64,000 bases of DNA from Tragulus kanchil (taxonomy: Eukaryota > Chordata > Mammalia > Artiodactyla > Tragulidae), in the NCBI GenBank assembly GCA_022376925.1, contig JAIOJX010000031.1:138836854-138900853 (forward strand). Reading direction: 5' to 3'. A program made the position numbers and the translations under genes. Below, piece by piece: positions 18,781-31,514 of the stretch (position 1 is the stretch's first letter; each line of letters begins with the position of its first letter). The notes below the pieces were generated by a model. It saw only the letters and a list, made by a program, of their open reading frames with translations. It did no database searches and had not been told where the DNA came from.

Positions 18781-20237
18781 CAGACTCAGCCTTACCTAGG
18801 CAGAGTCAGGTGGGGACGGCGGGAGCCTTAATGAGGGCAGCTTGGCTGAGGACACCGGGCAGCAGGAGATGAGAACTTGAGGGCAAGGGACCTGGAGTCC
18901 ATTAGAACTTGCTTGTTGTGTGAGGTGGATGCTAATTGCACCACCAGGGAGTCATTGACTGACCGTGGGGGCCGCGGGGATGAGCTCACTGCAAAACCTC
19001 TGCAGCTGCTGAGGACTCTGGGAAAGCAGGCGCGGGGCCTGCTTGCCAAGCAAAAGCCAGCTCACAGCTTTTATGTGTCATTTATGTTTAGTGTGTGTGT
19101 GTGTTTGGGAAGACAAGAGGAAGAGGGGGAATAAGGAGCATTCATTTAAGACCACACATGCACACACATGTGCACCCACACGCTGGAATTTAAATGTTAA
19201 GGAACATTTCTAAGAAGAGCCTCCCACCTGTCTCCTACCTGAAGAGAGTCAAATGTGAGAGGGACAGGTTTGGGCTCAGGGTAGGAAAGAGCTTCTAGGA
19301 GGTTTTGGAAGGGTTTCAAACCCCATAGGCATTATGATGATGACCAGAGAGTACAAAATAACCTTTAAATGCAGACGACACGTTTCCAAAGTGCTCATAT
19401 GCTTTCCCACTTGAAGTCTCAATTCGTGGAGGATGGCGGGTGTTTACTATTTATACCACATCCAGAAAACTGGAGGTGTCTGCCATTCTCGTGTGATTTT
19501 TATGGTCACAAACGTGGCAGCTGAAAACTAACATGGCTGCAGATTTGAGAAATGATATTTTTATGTAGCACACAAAGGTGTTAAAGGTTTGTAATCGGCT
19601 ATTGATTTGGACCTCATGAAAAAGACATATTCAGAAAATTAGAACACAAAAGTACACCATGTGTTTGTGTTTTAATTTATACAGGGTAAATTAGTGTGTT
19701 TGTATTTTAATTTACATTTTCAACAGTGGAAAAAAATCTCAAATCCAAAGTGGAGAATTGTTCTCCAGATTCGTAAGAAAGACCAGTCTCCCGAGGCTGG
19801 GTCAGCCTCCCTTTATAGTCCCAGAGAGGGGAAGTGGTTCGCTTTGAGTCGCCCAGCTGAACCAAGGGCTCTAAACCTCCATTCCTGACTATGGGTGAGG
19901 CTATGGTGGCATTCACAGATTTTCAGGTTAAGCATGAACCACCTCAAACAGTGTGGTCTGGATTCAGCCCCAGAAAAATACAGGCAAGATCCTGTATGTA
20001 CCTGTATGTGTGCACTTTACTGAAGAGATGCTCACGCCCTGTTTAAAACCGAATTTTTAAGGGAAACCTTAAGCACCCAAGGAGACCGAAAACCACAGCA
20101 TTAAATGTAGCAACTCAGGAAACCCAACAGTTGTCACTGTTACACTTGTCATTCTGAAGAAGGAGTTTCATGAGGAATTTTAAGGTTTTTTCTTAGTTTA
20201 CGTTTGGAAACTAGTTCCATGCTCCTAGGTAGCTCTG
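18781..20237. other. Repeat-poor single-copy stretch
   Basis: Present once. No recognised young repeat over about 1.45 kb apart from a possible MIR near 19790-19870. It holds an imperfect 22-bp direct repeat (19661-19682 and 19697-19718, both GTGTTTGTRTTTTAATTTA-like). No gene seen. Confidence 0.5.
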
Positions 20238-20435
20238 GATGAGTGGGTCTCAAGGCTGGTGCCTGGACCAGCAGCATTAGCATCCCTCGGAACTCCTTAG
20301 AAATGCAAGTTCTTAGGCCTCACTCCAGAGCTATGGGGTGGGGAACCCCAGGGGAAACCTAGCCATCCATGGTCTCACAGGCCCCCTGGGTGACTCTGAT
20401 TTTCATTCATGTTTGAAGGCCATTGTGCAAGGTCA
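20238..20435 (+). mobile_element. MER5-type hAT DNA transposon
   Basis: 'GGTGCCTGGACCAGCAGCAT', 'CCTTAGAAATGCAAGTTCTT' and 'GGGTGACTCTGATTTTCAT' match the MER5A family. Confidence 0.75.
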
Positions 20436-21063
20436 TTAATTTTGGAATAATCCAGATTTCTAGTTTGAAATGGTTCATGGATGTTTCTAAAAAAAAAAAA
20501 ATCCATCTAGATTTAGGATTCCGTTTAAAAAGTAAAATGTTGTTTAGGATCCAACAAATCCAGACAATAGTTTAAATCTGAGGTCAGTGTTCAGACTGAC
20601 TGTGGCCCAGCCCACTTCCCTTCCCATCCCTCTTGTAGCTGCAAATAACCTCTGGAACAAGCCCCCTTCCCCCACATCAGCGGCTGGCTGGGAGGTCAGC
20701 CAAGGGTGCTCAGAAAACTGCAGAATATAGCCCAGATAGTCCACCAGGGACGGGGGAAGAGAATTTAGGATGCCTTTAAATCATCTCCTGGACAGCCCTT
20801 CATGGCCATGCTGAGTGCTGCGAGGTATTGAGAACGCTGGGGCCTGGCAGCAGCCTGGGAAGACCTCTCTCTGTTGCATGGCTGTCATCAGCAGAACCTT
20901 CCGTATCCATCAGGCTTCTCGCCAGAGTCTCCTCCTCATGGGAATCTTCTCCAGTCCAATTCAGTCTCCTCTTTTGCCTTCTGAACCTTCTTTGGAGAGC
21001 CAGTTCAGAATTTACCTCCTCCAGGAAGCCTTCCCGGACTTCTCCAGCTCGTCTCCCTTCTTT
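20436..21063. other. Mostly single-copy DNA, possible L2 at the end
   Basis: No exon recognised. 'CTCCTCCAGGAAGCCTTCCC' near 21015 resembles L2. The overlapping 93- and 126-residue frames at 20815-21208 are not supported as genes. Confidence 0.4.
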
Positions 21064-23218
21064 AAGTGCCTGTTCACCTCACCCATATTTTCATGATTCG
21101 CGACTTCATTGCGTTCTTTTAATTGCGGGTCTGGGTTCATCAATTTCCATTGGTTGTTTTAGTTTATCCACTCATGCCAACTCAACCTTTCAGTCAAACA
21201 TATGTTGAATGTCTTCAGGCCCAGTGCTCAAGCCTAGAAATGATTCAGAACCAGCTCCACCTTTCAGGATCTCATAGATTGATAAAAATAACAGTAACCA
21301 CTCCCTCCACCACAACCTTGCTAGGTGCATTATCTGTCTGTTCACGTGGACAATTGGAAACTGTCTTATTTCCTCATTTGTTTACCTCTTTATTTATTGT
21401 CTTTTCAGCCACCAATGAGGCTAACTTTTGAGTAGAATTGCTGGGTACTAGAGTAGGTATAGAGATACTTTTATAAGAAACTATCAAATAGTTTGCAAAG
21501 ATCTTGTGGCATTTTGCAGACCCACCAACAAAATATGACAGTTTCCATTGCCTCACCTTGTTTTCAACATTTTGTGATGATAGATTTTTAATGTTATAAA
21601 ATAGTGAGTATGGAGCAGAATCTTATTAGAATCATAATTTGAATTTCCCTGATGACAGATGGTGTTGAACATCCTTTCGTGAGGTTATTGGTCATCCTTG
21701 GGGTGTTGTATTTAACTGTTGAGTTCTAGAGAAAAAAACACGTTTATAATACAAGTCCTTTGTCAGAAATACAAATAACTTCTCTATATGTGCTTGGTCT
21801 TTTCTTTCTCTTTGCAATGTTTTTGGATAAGCAGACATTTTAAGTTTTGATAAAGTCCAATTTGCCATTTTTAAAAATGATTTGTGTTTTTAAGGTCCTC
21901 TCTAAGAAATCTTTACTACCCCAAGGCCATGAAAATCTTATCATATGTTTTCTTCTAGAAGCTTAGAGCTTTAGAGTTTGGGCATTTACATGTTTGCCTT
22001 TGATCAAGTATAAGCTGAATTTTTGTGTGGCATGACGTAAGGAGGAGGTTAAAATTTAACCATTCAGTTATCTACTTGTTCCAGTACCATTTGTTGGAGT
22101 CTTTCTTTCCCTCATTGGACTGTAATAAGTTTATGCCTTATTCATCAAGTGCCTGTTCACCTCACCCATATTTTCATGATTCGCGACTTCATTGCGTTCT
22201 TTTAATTGCGGGTCTGGGTTCATCAATTTCCATTGGTTGTTTTAGTTTATCCACTCATGCCAACTCAACCTTTCAGTCAAACATATGTTGAATGTCTTCA
22301 GGCCCAGTGCTCAAGCCTAGAAATGATTCAGAACCAGCTCCACCTTTCAGGATCTCATAGATTGATAAAAATAACAGTAACCACTCCCTCCACCACAACC
22401 TTGCTAGGTGCATTATCTGTCTGTTCACGTGGACAATTGGAAACTGTCTTATTTCCTCATTTGTTTACCTCTTTATTTATTGTCTTTTCAGCCACCAATG
22501 AGGCTAACTTTTGAGTAGAATTGCTGGGTACTAGAGTAGGTATAGAGATACTTTTATAAGAAACTATCAAATAGTTTGCAAAGATCTTGTGGCATTTTGC
22601 AGACCCACCAACAAAATATGACAGTTTCCATTGCCTCACCTTGTTTTCAACATTTTGTGATGATAGATTTTTAATGTTATAAAATAGTGAGTATGGAGCA
22701 GAATCTTATTAGAATCATAATTTGAATTTCCCTGATGACAGATGGTGTTGAACATCCTTTCGTGAGGTTATTGGTCATCCTTGGGGTGTTGTATTTAACT
22801 GTTGAGTTCTAGAGAAAAAAACACGTTTATAATACAAGTCCTTTGTCAGAAATACAAATAACTTCTCTATATGTGCTTGGTCTTTTCTTTCTCTTTGCAA
22901 TGTTTTTGGATAAGCAGACATTTTAAGTTTTGATAAAGTCCAATTTGCCATTTTTAAAAATGATTTGTGTTTTTAAGGTCCTCTCTAAGAAATCTTTACT
23001 ACCCCAAGGCCATGAAAATCTTATCATATGTTTTCTTCTAGAAGCTTAGAGCTTTAGAGTTTGGGCATTTACATGTTTGCCTTTGATCAAGTATAAGCTG
23101 AATTTTTGTGTGGCATGACGTAAGGAGGAGGTTAAAATTTAACCATTCAGTTATCTACTTGTTCCAGTACCATTTGTTGGAGTCTTTCTTTCCCTCATTG
23201 GACTGTAATAAGTTTATG
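21064..23218. repeat. Tandem duplication unit 7
   Basis: Copy 1 is 21064-22135, copy 2 is 22147-23218 (offset 1083 bp), with an 11-bp junction 22136-22146. Confidence 0.95.
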
Positions 23219-23705
23219 AAGAATCAGTTAACTATAGATGTGTGGTTCTGCTTCATTGCTCCCTTCTCAAGTCTAATGCCAATATCACCCTGTCTTTTTC
23301 TCTGTAGCTTTTTAGTAATTCTTTAAATCAGGTAGTGTGAGTCCTCCAATCATGTTCTTTCTCATATTTGTTTTAGTACTTAAGACCTTCACATTGCCCA
23401 GTAATCACATTAGATTTGATTTTCCATTTGTTTCTGTTTCCCTTCAGTGTGAACATTTATATGTAAATAAAATCTACAGTACATAGTCTTCATGTAAGAC
23501 TTCTTTGTTCTTTTTTGCTTAGCTTAAGCTTTTAGAGGGTCATCCGTGTTCATATGTGTCAGGAGTTTGTTCATTTTTATTGATGTGTAGTAGTCTGTTT
23601 TTGGAGTGATCATTGTATTTTTAGTCATTCTACCAGAGTAGAATGGACACCTGGGCTGTTTTCTAGTTTTTGGATAACTATGAATAAAGCTTCTCTCGAT
23701 TTCCT
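21430..23705 (-). mobile_element. Old L1, antisense
   Basis: 'GTAGAATTGCTGGGTACTAG', 'CAGACCCACCAACAAAATA', 'AATTTGAATTTCCCTGATGA' and 'TCCAGTACCATTTGTTGGAG' follow the reverse complement of L1 ORF2 in order. Heavily diverged, with many stops. Includes the unit 7 duplicate. Confidence 0.75.
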
Positions 23706-23711
23706 AATAGA

Positions 23712-24324
23712 ACAATGGACACAGTGCAGACTTTATTTTCTTGGGCGCCAAAATCACTGTAGATGGTGACTTCAGCCATGAAATTAAAAGACACTTGTTC
23801 CTTGGAAGAAAAGCTATGACAAACCTAGACAGTGCATTAAGAAGCAGAGACATTACTTTGCTAACAATAGTCCATATAGTCAAAGCTGTGGTTATCCCAG
23901 TAGTCATGTCTGGATGTGAGAGTTGGACCATAAAGAAAGTTGAGTGCTGAAGAATGTCTTTGAACTGTGGTGTTACAGAAGACTCTTGAGAGTCTCTTGG
24001 ACTATGAGGAGATCAAACCCATCAATCCTAAAGGAAATCAACCCTGAATATTCACTGGAAGGACTGATGCTGAAGCTGAAGCTCCAATATTTTGGCCACC
24101 TGATGTGAAGAGACAGCTCACTGAAAAAGACTCTGATGTTGGGAAAAATAGAAGGCAAAAGAAGAAGAGGACGACAGAAGACGAGATGGTTGGATGGCAT
24201 CACTGAGCCAATGGACATGAGTTTGAGCAAGATCCGGGAGGTGGTGTAGGACAGGGAAGCCTGGTGTGCTGCAGTTCACGGGGGTCGCAAAGAGTCGGAC
24301 ACAGCTGAGCAACTGAACTGACTC
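23712..24324 (+). mobile_element. BovB (RTE LINE) 3' fragment
   Basis: Encodes the last part of the BovB polymerase; a 69-codon stretch at 23741-23950 reads KITVDGDFSHEIKRH...NLDSALRSRDITL...SGCESWTIKK before the frame breaks. Continues to the 3' end ('CAATGGACATGAGTTTGAGC', 'CGCAAAGAGTCGGACACAGC'). The reverse-transcriptase catalytic box lies upstream and is absent, so it is a dead 5'-truncated copy inside an L1. Confidence 0.9.
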
Positions 24325-24344
24325 TGTGTGTGTGTGTGTGTGTG
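24325..24344. repeat. (TG)10 microsatellite
   Basis: At the tail of the BovB fragment. Confidence 0.95.
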
Positions 24345-24358
24345 CGTGTACATGAGTT

Positions 24359-24765
24359 TTCTTTCTTGAGGGTACATAACCAGGAATAGAAGTGTTTGGT
24401 CATAGTGTTTGTATAAATTTATAAGAAGTTTCCAGAATATTTTTCAAACTGATTGTGCTATTTTATATTTTATATTCCCATCAACAGCGTGAGTCCTGAT
24501 TATGCCATATGTTGTCCAACACTTAGGGCTATCAGTCTTTATTGTATATATGTTTACACATTCTGGTTTTAATTTTTCTCTAATGATCAACAATGTTGAG
24601 AGCTGTATATACTAACTAGCCAGTTATAGATCTACTTTTGTGAAATGTCCGTTCAATATTTTGCTTATTTTTAAAATTTTGAATTTGTGTTTAAATAATT
24701 AAGTTATATACATTCTTCTTATATTTTGGATACAAATCCTTTGTGAAATATGTGTATCTTAAAAA
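24359..24765 (-). mobile_element. L1 fragment, antisense
   Basis: 'GGGTACATAACCAGGAATAG', 'CCCATCAACAGCGTGAGTCC' and 'TTTTGGATACAAATCCTTTG' continue antisense L1 after the BovB insertion. Confidence 0.6.
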
Positions 24766-25243
24766 AATTTTTTTGTTTTGCTTTTTTGCTTTTACAGAGT
24801 TTTGTTGTTTACAGATATGTATAATCCCAGATTAATCATATGTATATCCCATCCTCCCCCATCCCACCCCTCCAGACCATCACATAGCCCCTGTGTAAGA
24901 TCCCTTAACCCATAGCACATTGGCAATAGTTATCTCTTTTACATATGCTAGTATAGGGCTGCATGTTACTTTTACTTTTTTTGTTTTAATTTTAAATATA
25001 AGTGTGTGTCAATCCCGACCTCTGTAAATGTTCTTCCCCCTAGGTAACTGTGAGTTCATTTTAGGTCTATAAGTCTGTTTCTGTTTTCTAAATGCATTCA
25101 TTCATATTGCTTTTTAGATACTACATATAAGCAGTATAATGTGGTATTTGTCTTTCTCTGTCTGACTTACTTAACTTAGTGTGATAATCTCTAGGTCCAT
25201 CTGTGTTGCTGCAATGACATTATTTCATTCTTTTAAATGGCTT
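24766..25243 (-). mobile_element. L1 3' end, antisense
   Basis: T-rich start, then 'CCATCCCACCCCTCCAGACC', 'GTAACTGTGAGTTCATTTTA' and 'TCTGTCTGACTTACTTAAC', reverse complement of the artiodactyl L1 3' region. Sense L1 follows at 25244. Confidence 0.7.
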
Positions 25244-25315
25244 AGTGACAAATTTCCATCAACAGAGAAATACATAAAGAAGATGGGGTACATATATCCA
25301 ATGTGAAATATATTC
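25244..25315 (+). mobile_element. Short sense L1 piece
   Basis: 'TTTCCATCAACAGAGAAATA' and 'GATGGGGTACATATATCC' match L1 ORF2 3' sequence in sense. Head-to-head with the preceding antisense piece, consistent with a 5' inversion. Confidence 0.55.
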
Positions 25316-26290
25316 TTTGAGAGTATGTTTCCCAAATCTGTGCCTTACCTATTCATTTATTTAATAGTGTCTTTTGAAGACCAAAGGTTTTAGTTTTGAT
25401 GACATCCACTCTATCTTTTTTATTTTATAATTATTGTCCTTTGCTTTTGTATACCACTTAAGAAACCTTAGCTTACCCAAAGTGTTTTCTATCTTCTTTC
25501 AGGTGTTAGATTTTACATTTGAATATGGTTTATCCAAAGTTGATTGTTGTATATCATACAGGGTTCTTTTTTCCCTCATTTTGCTAACCCAGTTGTTTCA
25601 ATACCATTTGCTGGCAAGACGTTCTTTCCTGTGGAATAACCGTGGCACAGGTGTCTCAAGGCAGTTGGCTGTATAAGTAGTACTTGTTCAATTTTAAAAC
25701 ACTAATTTCACTCTCTTTTCTTCACACTGAATAATTTCTATAGTTCTATCTTCATGTTTCATGCCTCTTTATTCTGTAGTTATTAATCTGTTGTTAACCC
25801 CATCTAAGGAATTTTTCGAGGCAACTATTGTAACTCTCAGGTTTATATTTTCTACCTGATTATTTTTCATAGTTACTGTTTCTCTGCTGAAATTCTCCAT
25901 TTCCTCATTCATTATATCCATCTGTTCTTTTGCATGTTTGGCCATGCTTATAATTGTTTAGCATTCTTTTATTAATTTCAATATCTCTGCCATTTAAGAA
26001 TCTGCTTCTATTGTTTACCGATTTCCTTTTTTCTAGTTTTATTGCGATATAATTTGTAAATCATATTGTATAAGTTTAAAGTGTGCAATATAATGATCTT
26101 TTTATTCATTGCAAAATGACTACCACAGGCTTAGTTAATATCCATCACCTCTTATAGTTACATATTCTGTTTTTCTTTTGATAAGAACTTTTGAGATCTA
26201 CTCACTTGGTCACTTTCAAATATACAGTACAGCATTGCTAGCTTTGGCCTACCAGTTTCTTCAGTATAGATCCCATTTTCCTGCTTAACT
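25316..26290 (-). mobile_element. Old L1, antisense
   Basis: 'GTTTCAATACCATTTGCTGG' and 'TTTGCATGTTTGGCCATGC' fit antisense old L1. The end near 26290 is uncertain. Confidence 0.5.
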
Positions 26291-26495
26291 AGCCCAGTAA
26301 TGTTTCACTGAATGCTGGATATTGTGGAAAATACTTCTTAGGGAGTCTGGATTATATTGTTTTCCTTTAAAGGCTTAAGTCATTGAGGACATTTAAATTA
26401 CTAATGAATCCTCCACCTGATCTTCTTTGGCTTTGTTTTATTTTTTGTTAAGACCAATCTATTTCATTAGTCATGAGCTGTGGCCCTGACTCTAG

Positions 26496-26716
26496 GTCTG
26501 TGTTTCTCAACTGAGGTTCATTTTCCCTCCAGAGGACATTTGCAATGTCTAGAGACATGTTGAGTTGTCACAAGTGGGAATGGATGTTAAAAGGCATCTA
26601 AGAATTAGCGATCAGAATTGCTGTTAAACATCCTACAGTGCACAGTGTAGCTCCCCCAAATGAAGGGCTATCTGTTCCAGATGCTGGCATAGTAGTGCCC
26701 AGGCTGAGAACCCTGC
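26496..26716 (+). mobile_element. MER20 hAT DNA transposon, full length
   Basis: Opens TGTTTCTCAACTGAGG, then 'GACATTTGCAATGTCTAGAG', 'TGTTAAACATCCTACAGTGC', and closes GCTGAGAACCCTG, so the terminal inverted repeats are still visible. About 220 bp, the expected size. Non-autonomous, no coding sequence. Duplicate at 27588-27806. Confidence 0.85.
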
Positions 26717-27310
26717 TCTAAGGTGTGAGCCTTACCCTAGTGTATGCCTTTTTTGTAGTCTTAACTGAGATGCACATTAGGGCTTCTAGACCTGTGCAGA
26801 ACTGGAACTCCCAGCCCTTCACAGCCTCTGGCATGTTCATCTAGTTCTCAGGCTCTTAGCAGTTGCTGTCTAACGGACCTCACCAAATCTTGCCCTAGAC
26901 TCTCCCAAGCCCAGGCTCCACCCAAGAACTCACAGACATGCCGACATCAACTTCTGAGGTTGGTCTTTCCTCTCCATAGCTCTCCTCCTCGGTGTCTGCT
27001 CCTTAAATCCCAGTCACGTCAGCAGCTGAAGCTCCAAACTCCACTCAGCTCACTCAGACCCCTGGGACCTCCTTGGGTTTCCCCCCTCTCTGTTTCACTT
27101 TGGAAAAAACTCCAGGTCAGAGAGCTGGAGGCAAACACAGATCTGTTCTGCTTGAGTGTTTCCCGTCTCTCAGGAATCACAATTCTGCACTTTTGTCCAG
27201 TGCCAGGAAAGAGTTACCTCTTTTATTTTGTTCATTTATATTCTGATGATGATACTGAGAATGCTAGTAAGGAGGTTTTACAAATACAGCTTCCCTGAGC
27301 CCCGTCCTGA
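26717..27310. other. Single-copy DNA, no gene seen
   Basis: Contains the 112-residue frame 26960-27298, which shows no domain. Recurs at 27807-28400. Confidence 0.4.
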
Positions 27311-27412
27311 GTGACTGTGACTCATTGGTCCAGGCGGAGACCTGGGGATTTCTATTTTAAAAATCCTAGGAAGATGCTGATTCAACACCTAGCTTGGAAC
27401 TAAGCTTCACTG
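27311..27412 (-). mobile_element. MER5-like fragment
   Basis: 'GACTCATTGGTCCAGGCGG' and 'CTGGGGATTTCTATTTTAAA' resemble reverse MER5. Duplicate near 28401-28502. Confidence 0.45.
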
Positions 27413-28671
27413 GGGCCATACTAGGGCAGAAAAGATCTTTTCTTCTCTCTAGCATCCTCATAGCCTTCCACTTGACTGAAAAGGATTCAGTCTAGATTTG
27501 CTACTTTAAATGTTGGGAAGGGTAGTCCTTCCACCAGCAACACACTGTGTGCACTGTAGTCATATAACCTGAAAGGAGATTGATAGGTCTGTGTTTCTCA
27601 ACTGAGGTTCATTTTCCTCCAGAGGACATTTGCAATGTCTAGAGACATGTTGAGTTGTCACAAGTGGGAATGGATGTTAAAAGGCATCTAAGAATTAGCG
27701 ATCAGAATTGCTGTTAAACATCCTACAGTGCACAGTGTAGCTCCCCCAAATGAAGGGCTATCTGTTCCAGATGCTGGCATAGTAGTGCCCAGGCTGAGAA
27801 CCCTGCTCTAAGGTGTGAGCCTTACCCTAGTGTATGCCTTTTTTGTAGTCTTAACTGAGATGCACATTAGGGCTTCTAGACCTGTGCAGAACTGGAACTC
27901 CCAGCCCTTCACAGCCTCTGGCATGTTCATCTAGTTCTCAGGCTCTTAGCAGTTGCTGTCTAACGGACCTCACCAAATCTTGCCCTAGACTCTCCCAAGC
28001 CCAGGCTCCACCCAAGAACTCACAGACATGCCGACATCAACTTCTGAGGTTGGTCTTTCCTCTCCATAGCTCTCCTCCTCGGTGTCTGCTCCTTAAATCC
28101 CAGTCACGTCAGCAGCTGAAGCTCCAAACTCCACTCAGCTCACTCAGACCCCTGGGACCTCCTTGGGTTTCCCCCCTCTCTGTTTCACTTTGGAAAAAAC
28201 TCCAGGTCAGAGAGCTGGAGGCAAACACAGATCTGTTCTGCTTGAGTGTTTCCCGTCTCTCAGGAATCACAATTCTGCACTTTTGTCCAGTGCCAGGAAA
28301 GAGTTACCTCTTTTATTTTGTTCATTTATATTCTGATGATGATACTGAGAATGCTAGTAAGGAGGTTTTACAAATACAGCTTCCCTGAGCCCCGTCCTGA
28401 GTGACTGTGACTCATTGGTCCAGGCGGAGACCTGGGGATTTCTATTTTAAAAATCCTAGGAAGATGCTGATTCAACACCTAGCTTGGAACTAAGCTTCAC
28501 TGGGGCCATACTAGGGCAGAAAAGATCTTTTCTTCTCTCTAGCATCCTCATAGCCTTCCACTTGACTGAAAAGGATTCAGTCTAGATTTGCTACTTTAAA
28601 TGTTGGGAAGGGTAGTCCTTCCACCAGCAACACACTGTGTGCACTGTAGTCATATAACCTGAAAGGAGATT

Positions 28672-29209
28672 TATTCCAAGGTTGAGGCGTCCTCAGCCCT
28701 TCTTTCCTCTGGGCCATCCCTTTCCAGAGCAGATTTCAGGAGCTACATGCTCCTTTGTCCTGTGTCTGGGGACCCTGAGGTCGTAGAGGTGCTTCCCAGA
28801 TGTGGCTCCTGCAACCATCAGCACTTCCCCAAGGGCTCTGGAGACCCAGATCCGAGACAGAGCAGACACTCTCAGGTTGACTGTTTGCTCGCTTCACAGT
28901 TAATGGTAATTTATGAGTTTTAATCATTATGCCATGTAGGGAAAATATGACTGGGAGTCATTTCAATGAGGAAATTCATCTATTTTTATACCTTGGCCCT
29001 TATCTCTGTAGCTTCCTCTCCAAATGATCTGTTCCAAAAGCCTCATTAAGTGTTTAGAGAGGAGAAGTTCTCAGGCATCCTTTCTTCTCTACCTCAAATG
29101 GGCACCGCCAAGAGCTGAACTCCCAAGTTTCCATCAGTTCCAACCAGGATGGCTTTCTGTAGCCCCATATGCAGGAGAATTCACAGAATTAATCTGGGTG
29201 AATGCATCC
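28672..29209. other. Single-copy DNA, no gene seen
   Basis: Present once, between units 8 and 9. No repeat or exon recognised. Confidence 0.45.
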
Positions 29210-29399
29210 GATACCAGTGCCTTACATGAGGCCAGCCCAGGATTTTATAAACATATTGTAATCACTATTCATGTTCAGTCCTTGTTTTCTTGGCTCATTC
29301 ATCAATCTATTAACTTATTTTTATTTTAAGGCATGTGCACAAGCACAGAGCAAATATTCATCTTGACTGTTCCTGACTCCAAGAACCTGGAGATTGATA

Positions 29400-29535
29400 A
29401 GCATTCATATATTCACGCATTCATTCTATAAATGTTTACTGAGCAACAACTATATGCCAGGCAGTTAGTAAGCCATAGAGTTAGACTTGAACACCACTTC
29501 CTGGCTCCAGAGCTTGCTCTCCCTGCTTAACCCCT
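29400..29535. mobile_element. L2 end followed by MIR-like sequence
   Basis: 'CATTCTATAAATGTTTACTG' and 'CTATATGCCAGGCAGTTAG' fit the L2 3' end; the next 70 bp resemble reverse MIR. Duplicate at about 30526-30661. Confidence 0.5.
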
Positions 29536-29888
29536 GTGCTTCCTCTTATAATAATATACAGGCTTGCCATTCAAACATGTAACAAAGACATACTGAGAAG
29601 CTGTTTTCTGTTGGCACCGTGTCATTTGATGGATAAAGGCTAACTGAGTTCACGCCTGAGCTCTCATCTAGCTTTGCAGTGGGAGGAGGTAATGTTAATA
29701 AATAAGCTATTGATCGGTTTCCAAACTGCTGGCCCAATGATCTTCTCACTGCCTGTGTCTGGCCTTGATCGCTGGTTCTTCTACCCAGAACCCCTGTACA
29801 TCACTTGAATAGGTTTGTAGGAAAACTCAAGAAGCCCCAGAGAACACCGATAAAAGTGATGTGATTCCTTTCTAGTGTCCAGTAGAGA

Positions 29889-30098
29889 GGAGCTTCCCTG
29901 GTATCTCAGCAATAAAAAATCCTCCCACCAACGCAGGAGACTTGGGCTCAATCCCTGGGTCAGGAAGATCCCCTGGAGAGAGAAATGGCAACCTACTCTA
30001 ATATACTTGTTCATGGAAATCCCTTGGACAGAGGAGCCTGGTGGGCAACAGTCCATGTGTTCACAAAAGAGTTGGACGTGACTTAGCAACTAAAACAA
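29889..30098 (+). mobile_element. Bov-tA SINE, full length
   Basis: 'GGAGCTTCCCTGGTATCTC', 'CAATCCCTGGGTCAGGAAG', 'TGGACAGAGGAGCCTGGTGG', 'GTTGGACGTGACTTAGC'. Duplicate at 31015-31224. Confidence 0.9.
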
Positions 30099-31514
30099 AT
30101 AATACCTGGCCATTAGTCCTAGCTGGGGGTCTTGACTCTCTGAACTTCGGTGAAGACACAAAGGAGAGTGCTGTGGGAGAGAGAATTTACTTTGTGTGGC
30201 TGTAATCCTTGTTCTACTTGGGATCTGACCATCACTACAAGAACTGTGGGCTCATGGATCCTTGTGGACACCCCACTCTCTCTGGCAGTGATGGCTGTCA
30301 GGTAGGAAGGTAGAGTATGAGCCCTTTTGTTGAACACACATGGATACCAGTGCCTAAGGGGCCCAGGATTTTATAAACATATTGTAATCACTATTCATGT
30401 TCAGTCCTTGTTTTCTTGGCTCATTCATCAATCTATTAACTTATTTTTATTTTAAGGCATGTGCACAAGCACAGAGCAAATATTCATCTTGACTGTTCCT
30501 GACTCCAAGAACCTGGAGATTGATAAGCATTCATATATTCACGCATTCATTCTATAAATGTTTACTGAGCAACAACTATATGCCAGGCAGTTAGTAAGCC
30601 ATAGAGTTAGACTTGAACACCACTTCCTGGCTCCAGAGCTTGCTCTCCCTGCTTAACCCCTGTGCTTCCTCTTATAATAATATACAGGCTTGCCATTCAA
30701 ACATGTAACAAAGACATACTGAGAAGCTGTTTTCTGTTGGCACCGTGTCATTTGATGGATAAAGGCTAACTGAGTTCACGCCTGAGCTCTCATCTAGCTT
30801 TGCAGTGGGAGGAGGTAATGTTAATAAATAAGCTATTGATCGGTTTCCAAACTGCTGGCCCAATGATCTTCTCACTGCCTGTGTCTGGCCTTGATCGCTG
30901 GTTCTTCTACCCAGAACCCCTGTACATCACTTGAATAGGTTTGTAGGAAAACTCAAGAAGCCCCAGAGAACACCGATAAAAGTGATGTGATTCCTTTCTA
31001 GTGTCCAGTAGAGAGGAGCTTCCCTGGTATCTCAGCAATAAAAAATCCTCCCACCAACGCAGGAGACTTGGGCTCAATCCCTGGGTCAGGAAGATCCCCT
31101 GGAGAGAGAAATGGCAACCTACTCTAATATACTTGTTCATGGAAATCCCTTGGACAGAGGAGCCTGGTGGGCAACAGTCCATGTGTTCACAAAAGAGTTG
31201 GACGTGACTTAGCAACTAAAACAAATAATACCTGGCCATTAGTCCTAGCTGGGGGTCTTGACTCTCTGAACTTCGGTGAAGACACAAAGGAGAGTGCTGT
31301 GGGAGAGAGAATTTACTTTGTGTGGCTGTAATCCTTGTTCTACTTGGGATCTGACCATCACTACAAGAACTGTGGGCTCATGGATCCTTGTGGACACCCC
31401 CACCTCTCTCTGGCAGTGATGGCTGTCAGGTAGGAAGGTAGAGTATGAGCCCTTTTTGTTGAACACACATGGCGTACCTAGCACAGTGCTAAACGGCACA
31501 CATGATAAGCAGTA

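Larger units (their letters stand above)
26493..28671. repeat. Tandem duplication unit 8
   Basis: Copy 1 is 26493-27581, copy 2 is 27584-28671. Offset is 1091, then 1090 bp after one C is lost in a CCC/CC run near the start of copy 2. Almost no junction sequence. Confidence 0.95.
29210..31472. repeat. Tandem duplication unit 9
   Basis: Copy 1 is 29210-30343 and copy 2 starts at 30343 and ends 31472. Copy 2 loses 7 bp within its first 20 bases (offset 1133 to 1126) and gains three bases near its end (CCCC/CCCCC, TTTT/TTTTT). The copies abut directly. Confidence 0.95.
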
